NCBI GenBank assembly: GCA_009783755.1
Contig: WRCW01000003.1
Location: forward strand, 1 to 35,634
Direction of reading: 5' to 3'
From: Spirochaetaceae bacterium
GTDB taxonomy: Bacteria; Spirochaetota; Spirochaetia; CADAEX01
Length of the DNA: 35,634 nt
Position numbers and translations under genes: made by a program. Positions 24,232 to 33,292 of the stretch are shown one piece after another; the first letter of the stretch is position 1; each line of letters starts with the position of its first letter. Under the pieces are notes generated by a model that saw nothing but the letters and a program-made list of their open reading frames with translations, was not told where the DNA came from and ran no database searches.

Positions 24232-25551
24232 ATGAGCGCTATTTTCGAAAAATATAAAACTGTTCTCGAAGATACAGATCCTATAAAATTTACCGGTAGA
24301 GTAACAAAGGTACAGGGGCTTCTTATTGAAAGTCTTGGTCCCAGAGTTGTTCTTGGTGAACTCTGCTATATAATTTTAAATAACTCACTTTCTCCGATAT
24401 ATGCAGAAGTTGTTGCGCTCAAAAAAGATGCAATACAGCTTATGGCTTATGATTCTTTCGATGGGATCGAAATAGGCGATGTAGTAGTTGCTACCGGAAA
24501 AAGCCTTTCTATATCTGTTTCACCAAAAATGCTTGGCAGGGTTCTGGATGGAATGGGCAGACCTGTTGATGACAAAGGCAATATAAGAGAAGCCACCAAA
24601 ATTCCTGTTATTAACACTCCTCCGGATTTATTAAAAAGAAAACCAGTAAATGAGCAAATTCAGACTGGTGTAAGAGCAATAGATTCTCTTCTTGCTGTTG
24701 GCAAAGGTCAGCGTATGGGAATTTTTTCAGCAGCAGGAGTTGGAAAATCAACACTTTTAGGGATGATAGCAAGGAACAGCAATGCAGATGTAAATGTAAT
24801 AGCTCTTGTAGGAGAGAGAGGCAGGGAAGTAAATGAATTTATAGAGAATGAACTTGGTCCTGAAGGGATGAAAAAATCTATTATTGTTGTCTCTTCATCC
24901 AATACTCCTCCTATCTCAAGAATAAAAGGAGCATTTACTGCTACTGCAATTGCTGAATATTTTAGAGACAGAGGAAAAAATGTAATGTTTTTCTTTGATT
25001 CTCTTACCAGATTTGCCAGAGCTCAGCGGGAAATAGGTCTTGCGATTAAAGAAACTCCTGCAACAAGAGGTTTTACTCCATCTGTTTTTACAGAAATGCC
25101 AAAACTTCTTGAACGTTGCGCCAATTCTCTTTATGGAACACTGACAGGATTTTATACAGTTCTTGTTGAAGGCGATGACCTTGATGAACCTGTTTCTGAC
25201 AATGCAGAAGGTTTTCTTGATGGTCATATAATTTTAAGCAAAAAAATGGCTGAATCAAACCACTATCCTGCAATCGATGTTTTAAAATCAATTTCAAGAA
25301 TTTCAGATAAAATATTGCCCAAAGAAATCAAAGAATCAGGAGGGTATATAAGAAATCAAATATCTGTGTACTCTGATGCTGAAAATATTATAAATGTAGG
25401 CGCATATGTAAAAGGATCCAATCCTGAAATTGATGAAGCAGTTAAAAAGCAACCTGAGATAAAAAAATACCTTGCTCAAAAAATAGGTGAAACATCAACA
25501 CTTGAAGAAAGTTTTTCAAGTATAGCTAAAATAGCAGGAGTAAAGTTATAA
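24232..25551 (+). CDS. fliI: FliI, flagellar export ATPase
   Basis: F1-beta-like ATPase of the flagellar type III export apparatus. Walker A SAAGVGKSTLLGMIAR (about 166-181), VIALVGERGREVNEFI, Walker B NVMFFFDSLTRFARAQREI, the P-type signature ETPATRGFTPSVFTEMPKLL, and GFYTVLVEGDDLDEPVSDN are all present. 439 aa is the normal size. It lies between its regulators FliH and FliJ, in the usual order. Confidence 0.97.
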   Translation: MSAIFEKYKTVLEDTDPIKFTGRVTKVQGLLIESLGPRVVLGELCYIILNNSLSPIYAEVVALKKDAIQLMAYDSFDGIEIGDVVVATGKSLSISVSPKMLGRVLDGMGRPVDDKGNIREATKIPVINTPPDLLKRKPVNEQIQTGVRAIDSLLAVGKGQRMGIFSAAGVGKSTLLGMIARNSNADVNVIALVGERGREVNEFIENELGPEGMKKSIIVVSSSNTPPISRIKGAFTATAIAEYFRDRGKNVMFFFDSLTRFARAQREIGLAIKETPATRGFTPSVFTEMPKLLERCANSLYGTLTGFYTVLVEGDDLDEPVSDNAEGFLDGHIILSKKMAESNHYPAIDVLKSISRISDKILPKEIKESGGYIRNQISVYSDAENIINVGAYVKGSNPEIDEAVKKQPEIKKYLAQKIGETSTLEESFSSIAKIAGVKL

Positions 25552-25563
25552 AAGGGAAAACTT

Positions 25564-26007
25564 ATGAGAAAGTTTGTATTTGACCTTGAAAAACTTCTTG
25601 AAATACGCGGATATGCAGAAAAAGAAAAACTATTGGCACTTGCCGAAGTGACAGGCAGATATATGCAAATAGTAAACAGCATTGAAGATTCTGAAAAGAG
25701 AAAAGACGATATTATGGGTTTGAGATTCAGCGGATCAGACGTTGATGTTTATACTATCATGTTTGATCAATCACGGATCTCTGCAATTGAAAGAAAAATA
25801 TCTGATTTTAAAAAAAAACTTATACCGATAAATAAAGAAAAGGAAGAAAAAAGATTGGAATATCTGGAAGCTTTAAAAAATAAAAAAGTATTGGAAAAGC
25901 TTAAAGAAAAAGAAGCTTCTGAGCACAAAAGAAAAGAGCTTTTAAGAGAAGCAAAAGAGATTGATGACATTGTAAGCAGTAATTTTGATATGATCCAGGA
26001 GGTTTAA
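25564..26007 (+). CDS. fliJ: FliJ, flagellar export chaperone/ATPase stalk
   Basis: 147-aa, highly charged, almost fully helical coiled-coil protein, as FliJ is. It starts FVFDLEKLLEIRGYAEKEK, the typical FliJ N-terminal phrase (F.L..LL..R...E), and ends in Lys/Glu-rich helices. Sequence conservation is low in this family, so the call rests on the N-terminal motif and its place after fliI. ATG at 25564 follows AAAAGGGAAAA. Confidence 0.85.
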   Translation: MRKFVFDLEKLLEIRGYAEKEKLLALAEVTGRYMQIVNSIEDSEKRKDDIMGLRFSGSDVDVYTIMFDQSRISAIERKISDFKKKLIPINKEKEEKRLEYLEALKNKKVLEKLKEKEASEHKRKELLREAKEIDDIVSSNFDMIQEV

Positions 26008-26009
26008 AT

Positions 26010-26642
26010 ATGGCAATAAGAAGAGATCCAAACGCAGGACTCAGGGTTTTTGTTTTAATATTACTTGTAACAGTTCTGTTTTTTGGTGGTCTGGTGTGGT
26101 TTGATTATTTAGGAATAGTAAATGCAAGAGAACAAATTGCGTTTTTCTATTCACTGATCAATAAGGAAAAAGGGCTGAAAATTGAAGATAAAGATAATGT
26201 TTTTCTTCTTGAGCAGGAAAGATATCACAAAATGAAAGAAGCTCTCGACATAAAAGAGGAAGAACTTAACAAAAAAAATGAAGAAATCGATAAACGCAAC
26301 ATGGAAATGAAGCAAAGAATTGAAATTCTGGATGAAAAAGAAAAAGCTTTGTCAGAAAGAGAAAATTCATTTAACGTGCGAACATTATTGTACGAAAATA
26401 GAATAGCAAACCTTGAGCAGTCATCAAGATATCTTACCGGTATGCCTCCTGTAAAGGCAAAAGATATCCTTCTTCAGATGGATGATCAGGATATCATAGA
26501 TATTTTGAGAGTCACTGAGCGTATTTCGCAGGAATCAGGTGAAACATCGCTGGTTGCTTATTGGTTATCGCTGATGCCCCCCGAAAGGTCTGCATCTATA
26601 AAGCGCAAGATGACGATTAAGCCTAATGAATTGGGCGCTTAA
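26010..26642 (+). CDS. flbB: FlbB, spirochaete flagellar collar/MotE-like protein
   Basis: 210-aa bitopic protein: one N-terminal membrane segment (VFVLILLVTVLFFGGLVWF, about 14-32), a long charged coiled coil (about 60-130, KMKEALDIKEEELNKKNEEI), and a helical C-terminal domain (MPPVKAKDILLQMDDQDIID with LVAYWLSLMPPERSASI) of the MgtE-N/MotE type. It matches the position of FlbB in Borrelia, a periplasmic collar foundation protein, and of YlxF in Bacillus. Two bases after fliJ, with CAGGAGG overlapping the fliJ end. Confidence 0.85.
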   Translation: MAIRRDPNAGLRVFVLILLVTVLFFGGLVWFDYLGIVNAREQIAFFYSLINKEKGLKIEDKDNVFLLEQERYHKMKEALDIKEEELNKKNEEIDKRNMEMKQRIEILDEKEKALSERENSFNVRTLLYENRIANLEQSSRYLTGMPPVKAKDILLQMDDQDIIDILRVTERISQESGETSLVAYWLSLMPPERSASIKRKMTIKPNELGA

Positions 26643-26662
26643 AGGGGTCAAAGGAGCACTAT

Positions 26663-27889
26663 TTGTCTGTAGAGATTAGCGTAAAAAAAGAATTAAAAAC
26701 TCCTGAATATTTTATGCAGCTTGATAAAAAAGCAAGCAACAGTTTAGATGCTAAAGCTGCTCATACGGGAAAAAGGACCAACTCACTCTCTCTTGATTCT
26801 TTAACGCTTAATGATTCATTCTCATTTAAAAAATTATTTGAAAATTTTCTGTCAGACAAAATGATAGAAAAGAAAAATATTAAAAAAGAAGAAATAAAGA
26901 CTCAGCTAAAAATATCAGCAAGAGAAAAGACTCAGGATAGCAAGCAGGATTTAAATCATCTTTTTCCTTTGCAAACAGCTTTAAATTCTAATGCTTTAAA
27001 AAATATTGAAATAAAAGATGCGGAATTAAAAGAAGAAAAAACAGTAAAAGAAAAATTATCATTTTCAAAAAATACTTTATTGCAACTATTTGAAAAAAAT
27101 CCCACAGAAAAAAATACTTTTAATTCATTAAATTACTATTTTAATCAAAATAGCAGTACTGACAAAAATATAAATCTAAAAGAAAACAATGAATTAAAAA
27201 AAGAAAAAGAAAAAAGGGAATTTTTTAAAATAGTTGATTTACGCAAAAATTCTGCTGAAAAAGAATCTTTAAAAATATTATCTGCAAAAGAAGGTTCTGA
27301 AATATCACAGGGAAATAGATTTACTTTCTCAAATAATAATGAAAGCAGGAATAATGTTGAGGTCAAAGATTTGCTTTCCGATTCACAAATGCAGTTATCA
27401 TCTGGAAAACAACAGCAGTTTGACACAAGTCTCATATCATCCAAAAATGGAGTTCCTTCGTTCCAAAGTCAGTTTATTGAATATCTTAGAGAAAATGGAA
27501 ATGCAAATATAGTAAAAAATGCAAATATAATCTTAAAGGAAAATAATGAAGGGGAAATAAGACTTTTAATGAAACCCGAAAGCCTTGGATATGTAAGGAT
27601 TAAGCTTATGCTTAATGATAGTCATATAGCAGGCAGAATAATAGTCGATAATCCTAATATAAAAGAAATATTTGAAAACAATATTGAAAATCTTATTAAA
27701 AATTTTAAAGAAAGCGGATATTCCTCTGCAACAATTGATGTTTCTGTAGGGGGAGAGAAAAATAATAATAAAAAACAATCTATAGAAAATGACAAAGTTC
27801 TTGCGTTAAAAGAAATTGAAAAAGTTACTGAGCAAACGATCGTAAGAACAATGTTATCGGAAGATAGACTGGTTGACATGGTAATTTAA
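26663..27889 (+). CDS. fliK: FliK-like hook-length control protein
   Basis: The first two thirds are Lys/Glu/Asn/Ser-rich and poorly conserved, as expected of the extended ruler part of FliK. The C-terminal hook domain (roughly residues 285-370) is recognisable: [38 protein letters not shown], and [19 protein letters not shown], matching the 'L.P..LG.V.V.' core. In Treponema the equivalent is called Tap1, in Borrelia FlbC. TTG start at 26663 with AAGGAG six bases upstream. 408 aa; base composition is more A-rich than neighbours, consistent with relaxed constraint in the ruler. Confidence 0.85.
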   Translation: MSVEISVKKELKTPEYFMQLDKKASNSLDAKAAHTGKRTNSLSLDSLTLNDSFSFKKLFENFLSDKMIEKKNIKKEEIKTQLKISAREKTQDSKQDLNHLFPLQTALNSNALKNIEIKDAELKEEKTVKEKLSFSKNTLLQLFEKNPTEKNTFNSLNYYFNQNSSTDKNINLKENNELKKEKEKREFFKIVDLRKNSAEKESLKILSAKEGSEISQGNRFTFSNNNESRNNVEVKDLLSDSQMQLSSGKQQQFDTSLISSKNGVPSFQSQFIEYLRENGNANIVKNANIILKENNEGEIRLLMKPESLGYVRIKLMLNDSHIAGRIIVDNPNIKEIFENNIENLIKNFKESGYSSATIDVSVGGEKNNNKKQSIENDKVLALKEIEKVTEQTIVRTMLSEDRLVDMVI

Positions 27890-27903
27890 AAACGGAGGTT
27901 TTT

Positions 27904-28347
27904 GTGGATATAAGCAGTACCATGACTGATATTGAAAAAAGCAGAATCCAGATGCAGGTTGACAGTTTTAATAAAACACTTGCCGCATCACAGCAAAGGG
28001 CATCTAAAAATCAACTTGATAAAGATGATTTTCTGAAAATATTGATTACTCAGCTTACGCATCAGGATCCTACAAAACCAATGGATGACAGGGAATTTAT
28101 TGCACAGATGGCACAGTTTTCATCACTTGAGCAGATGACTAACATGAGCAAGGAATTCGGTAAAATGCAGAATATAATTGCATCTAATCAGGCAATCAAT
28201 TTAATTGGTAAAACAGTGCAAGTTACTGATGGCGAACAGGTAATTATAGGAAAGGTTGAAGAAGTATCTGGATATGAATATCCTCAGCTTCTTATCAATG
28301 GAAAATATTACGAGATGTCAAGAATAGAGAAAATAAGACAGGAATAG
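27904..28347 (+). CDS. flgD: FlgD, hook assembly scaffold (short form)
   Basis: Hook cap protein. The N-terminal conserved part [20 protein letters not shown] (about 41-60), [20 protein letters not shown] (about 66-85) and the following [14 protein letters not shown] are diagnostic. At 147 aa it lacks most of the C-terminal tudor/Fn3 domains of the E. coli protein; a short form is usual in spirochaetes as I recall. GTG start at 27904 after CGGAGG. Followed by flgE, the protein it helps polymerise. Confidence 0.93.
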   Translation: MDISSTMTDIEKSRIQMQVDSFNKTLAASQQRASKNQLDKDDFLKILITQLTHQDPTKPMDDREFIAQMAQFSSLEQMTNMSKEFGKMQNIIASNQAINLIGKTVQVTDGEQVIIGKVEEVSGYEYPQLLINGKYYEMSRIEKIRQE

Positions 28348-28370
28348 ATCGAAGGTAGGAGGCAAATTTT

Positions 28371-29756
28371 ATGATGAGATCATTATATGCAGGCGTGTCA
28401 GGACTTCAGAATCATCAAACAAGAATGGATGTTGTTGGACATAACATTGCAAACGTAAATACAATTGGCTACAAAAAGAACAGAGTCAATTTTCAGGATA
28501 TGCTGGCACAAACACTTCAGGGAGCAGCAAGGCCTACAGAAGAACTTGGCGGTGTAAACCCTAAACAGGTTGGACTTGGAATGAGTGTTGCAGCAATAGA
28601 TACCATTCATACACAGGGAGCGCTTCAAAGTACCGGTGTTGCAACCGATGTTGCCATACAGGGAAGCGGTTTCTTTGTTTTAAGAAAAGGTGAACAGGAA
28701 TTTTATACACGCGCAGGCGCATTTGGTATTGATGAAAATGGAACTCTTGTAAATCCTTCAAATGGTTTAAGAGTACAAGGGTGGATGAACCAGGTAATAG
28801 ATGGAGTTGAGATATTGAATGTTTCTTCGGACCCAACTGATCTCGTAATACCTGTGGGCGGTAAAGATCCAGCTTTTGCAACAACAGAAGTTATGCTTGC
28901 ATGTAACCTGGATAAAAGATTATCTGAAGTTGCGCAAGGGGCAGGTATTGCAGAAACAATGCAGAATACCTGGACAATTGATAAAACAATTTATGACAGT
29001 TTTGGAAATAAACATATAATGAGCATTGATTTTACAAAAGTTACTGGCGAAGCAAACAGATGGAGAGCTCAGATTTCCATAGACAGAAATGCAGAAGAAG
29101 ATACTCAGACAAGTATCGGTATTGCGGAAAATAGCGAAGGAAATGCATTTATAGTTCAGTTTGGAAATGATGGTTTGTTATTATCTGCAGAAGATGAGCA
29201 GGGGAATGCTATTAATGTTGGGACACTTCAGATTCCAATTTCTTTTAATGTTCCTGAAACAACAATTCCAGAAGGTGAAGAATCTGTAAGACAGACTTTT
29301 AATCTTACACTTGGCGAAATAGGAAGCGCTACCAATACTATTACACAGTTTGCCGAAAAAAGCTCAACAAAAGCTTTTTGGCAGAATGGATATGCACTTG
29401 GTTATCTTGAGAATTTCAGAATCGATTCAAGCGGTATTATAACCGGTGTCTATTCAAATGGAACAAACAGGACAATCGGTCAGTTAGCTCTTTCAAATTT
29501 TGTTAACGCAGGTGGTCTTGAAAAAATTGGCGACACAATGTTTGCAAGAACAAATAACTCAGGATTTGCTGATATTGGAATTTCCGGAGTTGCGGGAAGA
29601 GGAACATTTATAGCAGGAACTCTTGAAATGAGTAATGTGGATCTTTCTGAGCAATTTACAGATATGATTGTTACACAGAGAGGTTTTCAGGCAAATTCAA
29701 AAACAATACAAACTGCAGATCAAATGCTGCAGGAGTTACTTACCCTTAAGAGGTAA
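28371..29756 (+). CDS. flgE: FlgE, flagellar hook protein
   Basis: Hook subunit, 461 aa. The N-terminus MMRSLYAGVSGLQNHQTRMD and VNTIGYKKNRVNFQDML match spirochaete FlgE; the C-terminal axial helix ends SKTIQTADQMLQELLTLKR. GQLALSNFVNAGGLEKIGD marks the C-terminal D1 part. Counting from the first Met, Lys165 (PVGGK) and Cys178 (VMLACNLDKR) fall at the exact residue numbers reported for the lysinoalanine cross-link between Treponema denticola hook subunits. This suggests a covalently cross-linked hook suited to periplasmic flagella. Two consecutive ATGs follow TAGGAGG; either may be used. Confidence 0.97.
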   Translation: MMRSLYAGVSGLQNHQTRMDVVGHNIANVNTIGYKKNRVNFQDMLAQTLQGAARPTEELGGVNPKQVGLGMSVAAIDTIHTQGALQSTGVATDVAIQGSGFFVLRKGEQEFYTRAGAFGIDENGTLVNPSNGLRVQGWMNQVIDGVEILNVSSDPTDLVIPVGGKDPAFATTEVMLACNLDKRLSEVAQGAGIAETMQNTWTIDKTIYDSFGNKHIMSIDFTKVTGEANRWRAQISIDRNAEEDTQTSIGIAENSEGNAFIVQFGNDGLLLSAEDEQGNAINVGTLQIPISFNVPETTIPEGEESVRQTFNLTLGEIGSATNTITQFAEKSSTKAFWQNGYALGYLENFRIDSSGIITGVYSNGTNRTIGQLALSNFVNAGGLEKIGDTMFARTNNSGFADIGISGVAGRGTFIAGTLEMSNVDLSEQFTDMIVTQRGFQANSKTIQTADQMLQELLTLKR

Positions 29757-29776
29757 TAATAAAAAAGGTGTAGAAA

Positions 29777-29974
29777 GTGATTGATGTGACAAGACTTAAC
29801 GGCGAAAAATATTATCTTAATCCGCACCAAATTGAATGTATTGAATTAAATCCTGACACTACATTAGTAATGCTTTCAGGAAAAAAACTGGTAGTCAAAG
29901 AAGACTACCAGGATGTTTTTGATAAAATTGTAAAATATAGACAACTAATAGGTTGTTTTAAGAACGAGGAGTAA
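29777..29974 (+). CDS. flbD: FlbD (SwrD-like) small flagellar protein
   Basis: 65-aa protein starting MIDVTRLNGEKYYLNPHQIE and continuing LVMLSGKKLVVKEDYQDV, the FlbD/SwrD family pattern (I.VTRLNG....N...IE). In Bacillus the homologue SwrD raises motor power, which fits its location between flgE and motA; the spirochaete role is not established. GTG start at 29777 after AAAAGGTG. It is unrelated to the Caulobacter regulator also called FlbD. Confidence 0.9.
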   Translation: MIDVTRLNGEKYYLNPHQIECIELNPDTTLVMLSGKKLVVKEDYQDVFDKIVKYRQLIGCFKNEE

Positions 29975-29980
29975 TCGTTT

Positions 29981-30766
29981 ATGGATATAGGAACAATTGG
30001 TGGAATAGCCCTAGGCATGGTGATGATACTAGGCTCTATGTTTTTCAGCGGTGCTGCTTTTGGACTTTATATAGACCCAGGTTCTTTGCTGCTTGTTTTC
30101 GGAGGTTCTTTTGGCGCAGTTTTGGCAGGAACCCCTTTATCAAAAATGCTAAAAGTTGTTACATATGTCCGAATTGCTTGTACAATAATAAATTATGAAA
30201 AAGAAAAACTTATTTCAACTCTTGTTAGTTTTTCTGAACAGGCAAGACGGGAAGGACTTCTTGCTCTTGAAGACAGCCTTGATGAACTTGAAGATAAATT
30301 CCTTGCAAAAGGGTTAAGGCTTGTTGTTGATGGTACAGATCCTACGCTTATTAAAAGTATATTATTTAATGAACTTAATCAGATAGAAACCAGGCATGCA
30401 TCGGTTGCAAAGATATTCGGCGACTGGGAAAAAGCTGCTCCTGCTTTTGGAATGTTAGGAACAGTTCAGGGACTTATCGCGATGATGGCAAACTTGAATG
30501 ACCAATCTTCCGTAGGTAGAGGTATGGCTCTTTGTCTTATAACTACATTTTACGGAGCAATTTTCTCTTATTTGATTTTTTCCCCACTAAAAGCCAAGCT
30601 TGAAGATAAGCATATTGATGAAATGATGGTAAAAGAACTTATGGTAGAAGGAATTCTTTCCATCCAATCCGGTGACAACCCGAGAATGGTTGAAGAGAAA
30701 CTATTAGCATTTTTGTCTCCTGTTGAGAGAGAATCTATTAAAGCTGCATCAGCTTCTGGAGAATAA
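29981..30766 (+). CDS. motA: MotA, flagellar stator proton channel subunit
   Basis: Four-pass membrane protein forming the ion-conducting stator with MotB. Hydrophobic segments are at about 5-25 and 32-52, followed by the cytoplasmic torque loop with SEQARREGLLALEDSLDE, then the channel segment WEKAAPAFGMLGTVQGLIAM with its conserved proline, and a final segment LITTFYGAIFSYLIFSPLKA. 261 aa. ATG at 29981 follows GAGGAG overlapping the flbD end. Confidence 0.96.
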   Translation: MDIGTIGGIALGMVMILGSMFFSGAAFGLYIDPGSLLLVFGGSFGAVLAGTPLSKMLKVVTYVRIACTIINYEKEKLISTLVSFSEQARREGLLALEDSLDELEDKFLAKGLRLVVDGTDPTLIKSILFNELNQIETRHASVAKIFGDWEKAAPAFGMLGTVQGLIAMMANLNDQSSVGRGMALCLITTFYGAIFSYLIFSPLKAKLEDKHIDEMMVKELMVEGILSIQSGDNPRMVEEKLLAFLSPVERESIKAASASGE

Positions 30767-30780
30767 GAGAGAAGATATTT

Positions 30781-31509
30781 ATGCCGATGAAAAAAAATAA
30801 AAAGTGTCCGGAAGGCCTTGCTACATGGTGGTCATCATATGCAGATATGATATCTCTTCTTCTTGTATTCTTCGTAATAATGTTTTCAACGGCCACCATT
30901 GACGGATCAGAATTAAAGCTGATCCTTTCTGCATTCCAGGGAGTCGGCACCATGCAGGGAGGAAATACCCTTGATTCAGAAGGAAAACTCGCTTCTCTTG
31001 GAAATAATATCATGTCAATGCCTTCGAGACAGTCAGGTAAAGCCTTAGACAGGGCAAGAAGACTCGCTGTTTCTGTTCTTCAGCCTGAAATAAGCAGTAA
31101 AATGGTTAGAGTAACGGAAGATGAACGGGGTGTAGTTATCTCTCTTGCCTCAGATGCTTTTTTTAGATCTGCCAGCGCTGAACTGAATATAGAGGAAGCA
31201 AGGCGGACAATACAGAATATTGCCAAACTTATAAAATCAGAGGAAATGAAAGGGAGAAAATTCAGAGTAGAAGGGCATACCGATAGTGTTCCAACAGATG
31301 AAAGCAGTCCCTGGAGAACAAACTGGGACCTCTCAACAGCCAGAGCGATCAATGTATTGTACTATCTTAAGGATTTCAATGTTGATGATAAATCAATGCA
31401 AATCGCTGGATTTTCAGATACTGTTCCTTTGGCTACGAATGATACAGAAGAAGGAAGAGCATATAACAGGAGGGTGGATATTATTATATTGAGCGATGCT
31501 CATTTATAA
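30781..31509 (+). CDS. motB: MotB, flagellar stator anchor subunit
   Basis: One membrane segment with the proton-carrying aspartate (YADMISLLLVFFVIMFSTA, Asp at about residue 22) and a C-terminal OmpA-like peptidoglycan-binding domain (RVEGHTDSVPTDESSPWRTN then WDLSTARAINVLYYL). The start MPMKKNKKCPEG.ATWWSSYAD is typical of spirochaete MotB. 242 aa. The binding site (AGAGAGAAG) is weaker than for motA, which would suit coupling. Confidence 0.96.
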   Translation: MPMKKNKKCPEGLATWWSSYADMISLLLVFFVIMFSTATIDGSELKLILSAFQGVGTMQGGNTLDSEGKLASLGNNIMSMPSRQSGKALDRARRLAVSVLQPEISSKMVRVTEDERGVVISLASDAFFRSASAELNIEEARRTIQNIAKLIKSEEMKGRKFRVEGHTDSVPTDESSPWRTNWDLSTARAINVLYYLKDFNVDDKSMQIAGFSDTVPLATNDTEEGRAYNRRVDIIILSDAHL

Positions 31510-31663
31510 TCAAAAACTTCGTCATAAAAAACGTTGTTGGTTCTGAGAGATAGAGAGGTTATATGCGAGTTTAATGATATTAAACCCGTATAATAGAATA
31601 AAGTATTTGCAAATAATAGATATTTTTGATAAAATTCTATATTAATATATCAGGAGACAAAAG
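31510..31663 (+). promoter_or_regulatory. motB-fliL spacer: hairpin and probable internal promoter
   Basis: The largest gap of the flagellar operon (154 bp), with no gene. GTTTAAT-GAT-ATTAAAC (31569-31585) is a perfect 7-bp inverted repeat, followed by TATAAT (31589-31594) lacking a good -35. Further on, TTGCAA (31607-31612), a 17-base spacer and TAAAAT (31630-31635) make a reasonable sigma70-type promoter reading into fliL. AGGAGA (31653-31658) is the fliL binding site. A separate start here could tune switch/export genes independently of hook and stator genes. Confidence 0.45.
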
Positions 31664-32230
31664 ATGTCTGACGATTATGATCTGGATCTTGAAAATTCCT
31701 CGGGAGCTTCTGCCGAAGAGGACATTGGGAAGAGAAAAATTGGTTTTCTTCCTGCAATAATTATTAAAATACTCAAATGGACGGCTATCATTCTTGCTGG
31801 TGTAGTTTTCATTGTTACAATTACTTTTTTTACTATAAAATTCATGAATCCTGTATCAAGCACTCCTGATTACTATTATGCTACCGAAGAATCAAGAAAT
31901 ACACTTCCCAATTTGCAGTGGTATGATATTGGAACAACTGAAATAAGAGGAAGAACTGCAGATACGGACAAACGGATAATGATCATTATTAAGGTATCTG
32001 TAGGATTTAATGCAAGATCAAAAGCATTACACCAGGAACTCATTGATAAAACACCTAAGTTAAGAGATGAAATAAGAGTTTTTTTTGGTGAAAAATATGA
32101 AAAAGATATTACACCAAGAAATGAATCTAAAGTTAAAGAAGAATTGAGAAGAAGGCTTAATATTATGTTAAGCGGCAATGACAGAATTCAGGATTTGATA
32201 TTTACTGATTTCAATTTAATTGAATTTTAA
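31664..32230 (+). CDS. fliL: FliL, flagellar stator-associated protein
   Basis: 188-aa bitopic protein with an acidic cytoplasmic N-terminus, one membrane segment (WTAIILAGVVFIVTITFFTI, about 39-58), and a periplasmic stomatin-like domain (IMIIIKVSVGFNARSKA, then ELIDKTPKLRDEIRVFFGEK and a C-terminal RIQDLIFTDFNLIEF). FliL rings surround the MotA/B stator and stabilise it. Position between motB and fliM is conserved across flagellar operons. Confidence 0.93.
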   Translation: MSDDYDLDLENSSGASAEEDIGKRKIGFLPAIIIKILKWTAIILAGVVFIVTITFFTIKFMNPVSSTPDYYYATEESRNTLPNLQWYDIGTTEIRGRTADTDKRIMIIIKVSVGFNARSKALHQELIDKTPKLRDEIRVFFGEKYEKDITPRNESKVKEELRRRLNIMLSGNDRIQDLIFTDFNLIEF

Positions 32231-32257
32231 AAAAAGGGGCAGGTCGTCTGAAATAGT

Positions 32258-33292
32258 ATGACTGATATTTTATCACAAAACGAAATTGATCAGTTACTTA
32301 CTGCTTTCTCATCATCCGGTGATGTGGAATCTGAAGAAGTTTCCCATCATGTAAGTGATCAGCGAAAGATTAAAATATATGATTTCAAAAGACCCGATAA
32401 ATTTTCAAAAGAACAGATACGTACTGTCTCAATAATGCATGAAACTTTCGCACGTCTTACTACAACATCGCTTTCTGCACAACTTAGAAGCCTTATTCAT
32501 GTGCATGTTGCTTCTGTAGACCAGCTTACTTATGAGGAATTTATAAGATCAATTCCTAATCAGACAACAATTGCTGTAATAAATATGGATCCTTTAAAGG
32601 GATCTGCGATCCTGGAAATAGACCCTTCTGTAACTTTTTCAATAATCGAACGTCTTTTTGGCGGAAAGGGAGAAGGGACAAAAATAAGCAGAGAATTATC
32701 AGACATAGAGTCCTCGGTTATGGAAGGGGTAATAGTAAGAATTCTGGGGAACATGAGGGAAGCATGGAGCCAGGTTGTTGATTTAAGACCTCGTCTTGGC
32801 CAGATCGAAACAAATCCTCAATTTGCCCAGATCGTACCTCCTACAGAAATGGTTGTTCTTGTTACTCTTGAAACAAAAGTAGGCGAAGTAGAAGGGATGA
32901 TGAACTTCTGTATTCCTTATATTACTATAGAGCCCATAATCGGAAAACTTTCAGCGCAATATTGGTATTCTTCTGTAAGAAGAGGGACAACTGCTGAAAA
33001 CTTGAATATTTTAAGGGAAAGGCTTGCTTCTGTTGATGTTGATATCGTAGCTGAAATAGGAAAGATAAATATAACAGTAAGAGAGGCTTTAGCTCTTGCT
33101 GCAGGAGATGTAATAAGACTTCAGAATGTAAGAATAAATGATGATATGAAATTAAAGCTTGGTAATAAACCTAAATTTTTGTGCAAACCAGGATTAGTAG
33201 GAAATAAAGTAGCAGTACAAATTACAAAGAAAATAGAAGATTTTGGCAAAGAAGAGTTTGAAGAATTAACTGCAGAAGGAGATGAACTATGA
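32258..33292 (+). CDS. fliM: FliM, flagellar motor switch protein
   Basis: C-ring protein that binds phospho-CheY. N-terminal CheY-binding peptide LSQNEIDQLLTAFSS (5-19), the middle CheC-like domain with FSIIERLFGGKGEG (the GG.G motif) and the FliG-contact region, and a C-terminal SpoA domain (VDIVAEIGKINITVREALAL). The phosphatase residues of CheC are not expected in FliM. 344 aa. Start ATG at 32258 has only a distant GGGGCAGG upstream. The end overlaps fliY (ATGA). Confidence 0.97.
   Translation: MTDILSQNEIDQLLTAFSSSGDVESEEVSHHVSDQRKIKIYDFKRPDKFSKEQIRTVSIMHETFARLTTTSLSAQLRSLIHVHVASVDQLTYEEFIRSIPNQTTIAVINMDPLKGSAILEIDPSVTFSIIERLFGGKGEGTKISRELSDIESSVMEGVIVRILGNMREAWSQVVDLRPRLGQIETNPQFAQIVPPTEMVVLVTLETKVGEVEGMMNFCIPYITIEPIIGKLSAQYWYSSVRRGTTAENLNILRERLASVDVDIVAEIGKINITVREALALAAGDVIRLQNVRINDDMKLKLGNKPKFLCKPGLVGNKVAVQITKKIEDFGKEEFEELTAEGDEL

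Noticed and set aside
31563-31574. Three-codon mini ORF (ATG CGA GTT TAA) after GAGAGG in the motB-fliL gap
   Set aside because: Too short to distinguish from chance, although it overlaps the hairpin.
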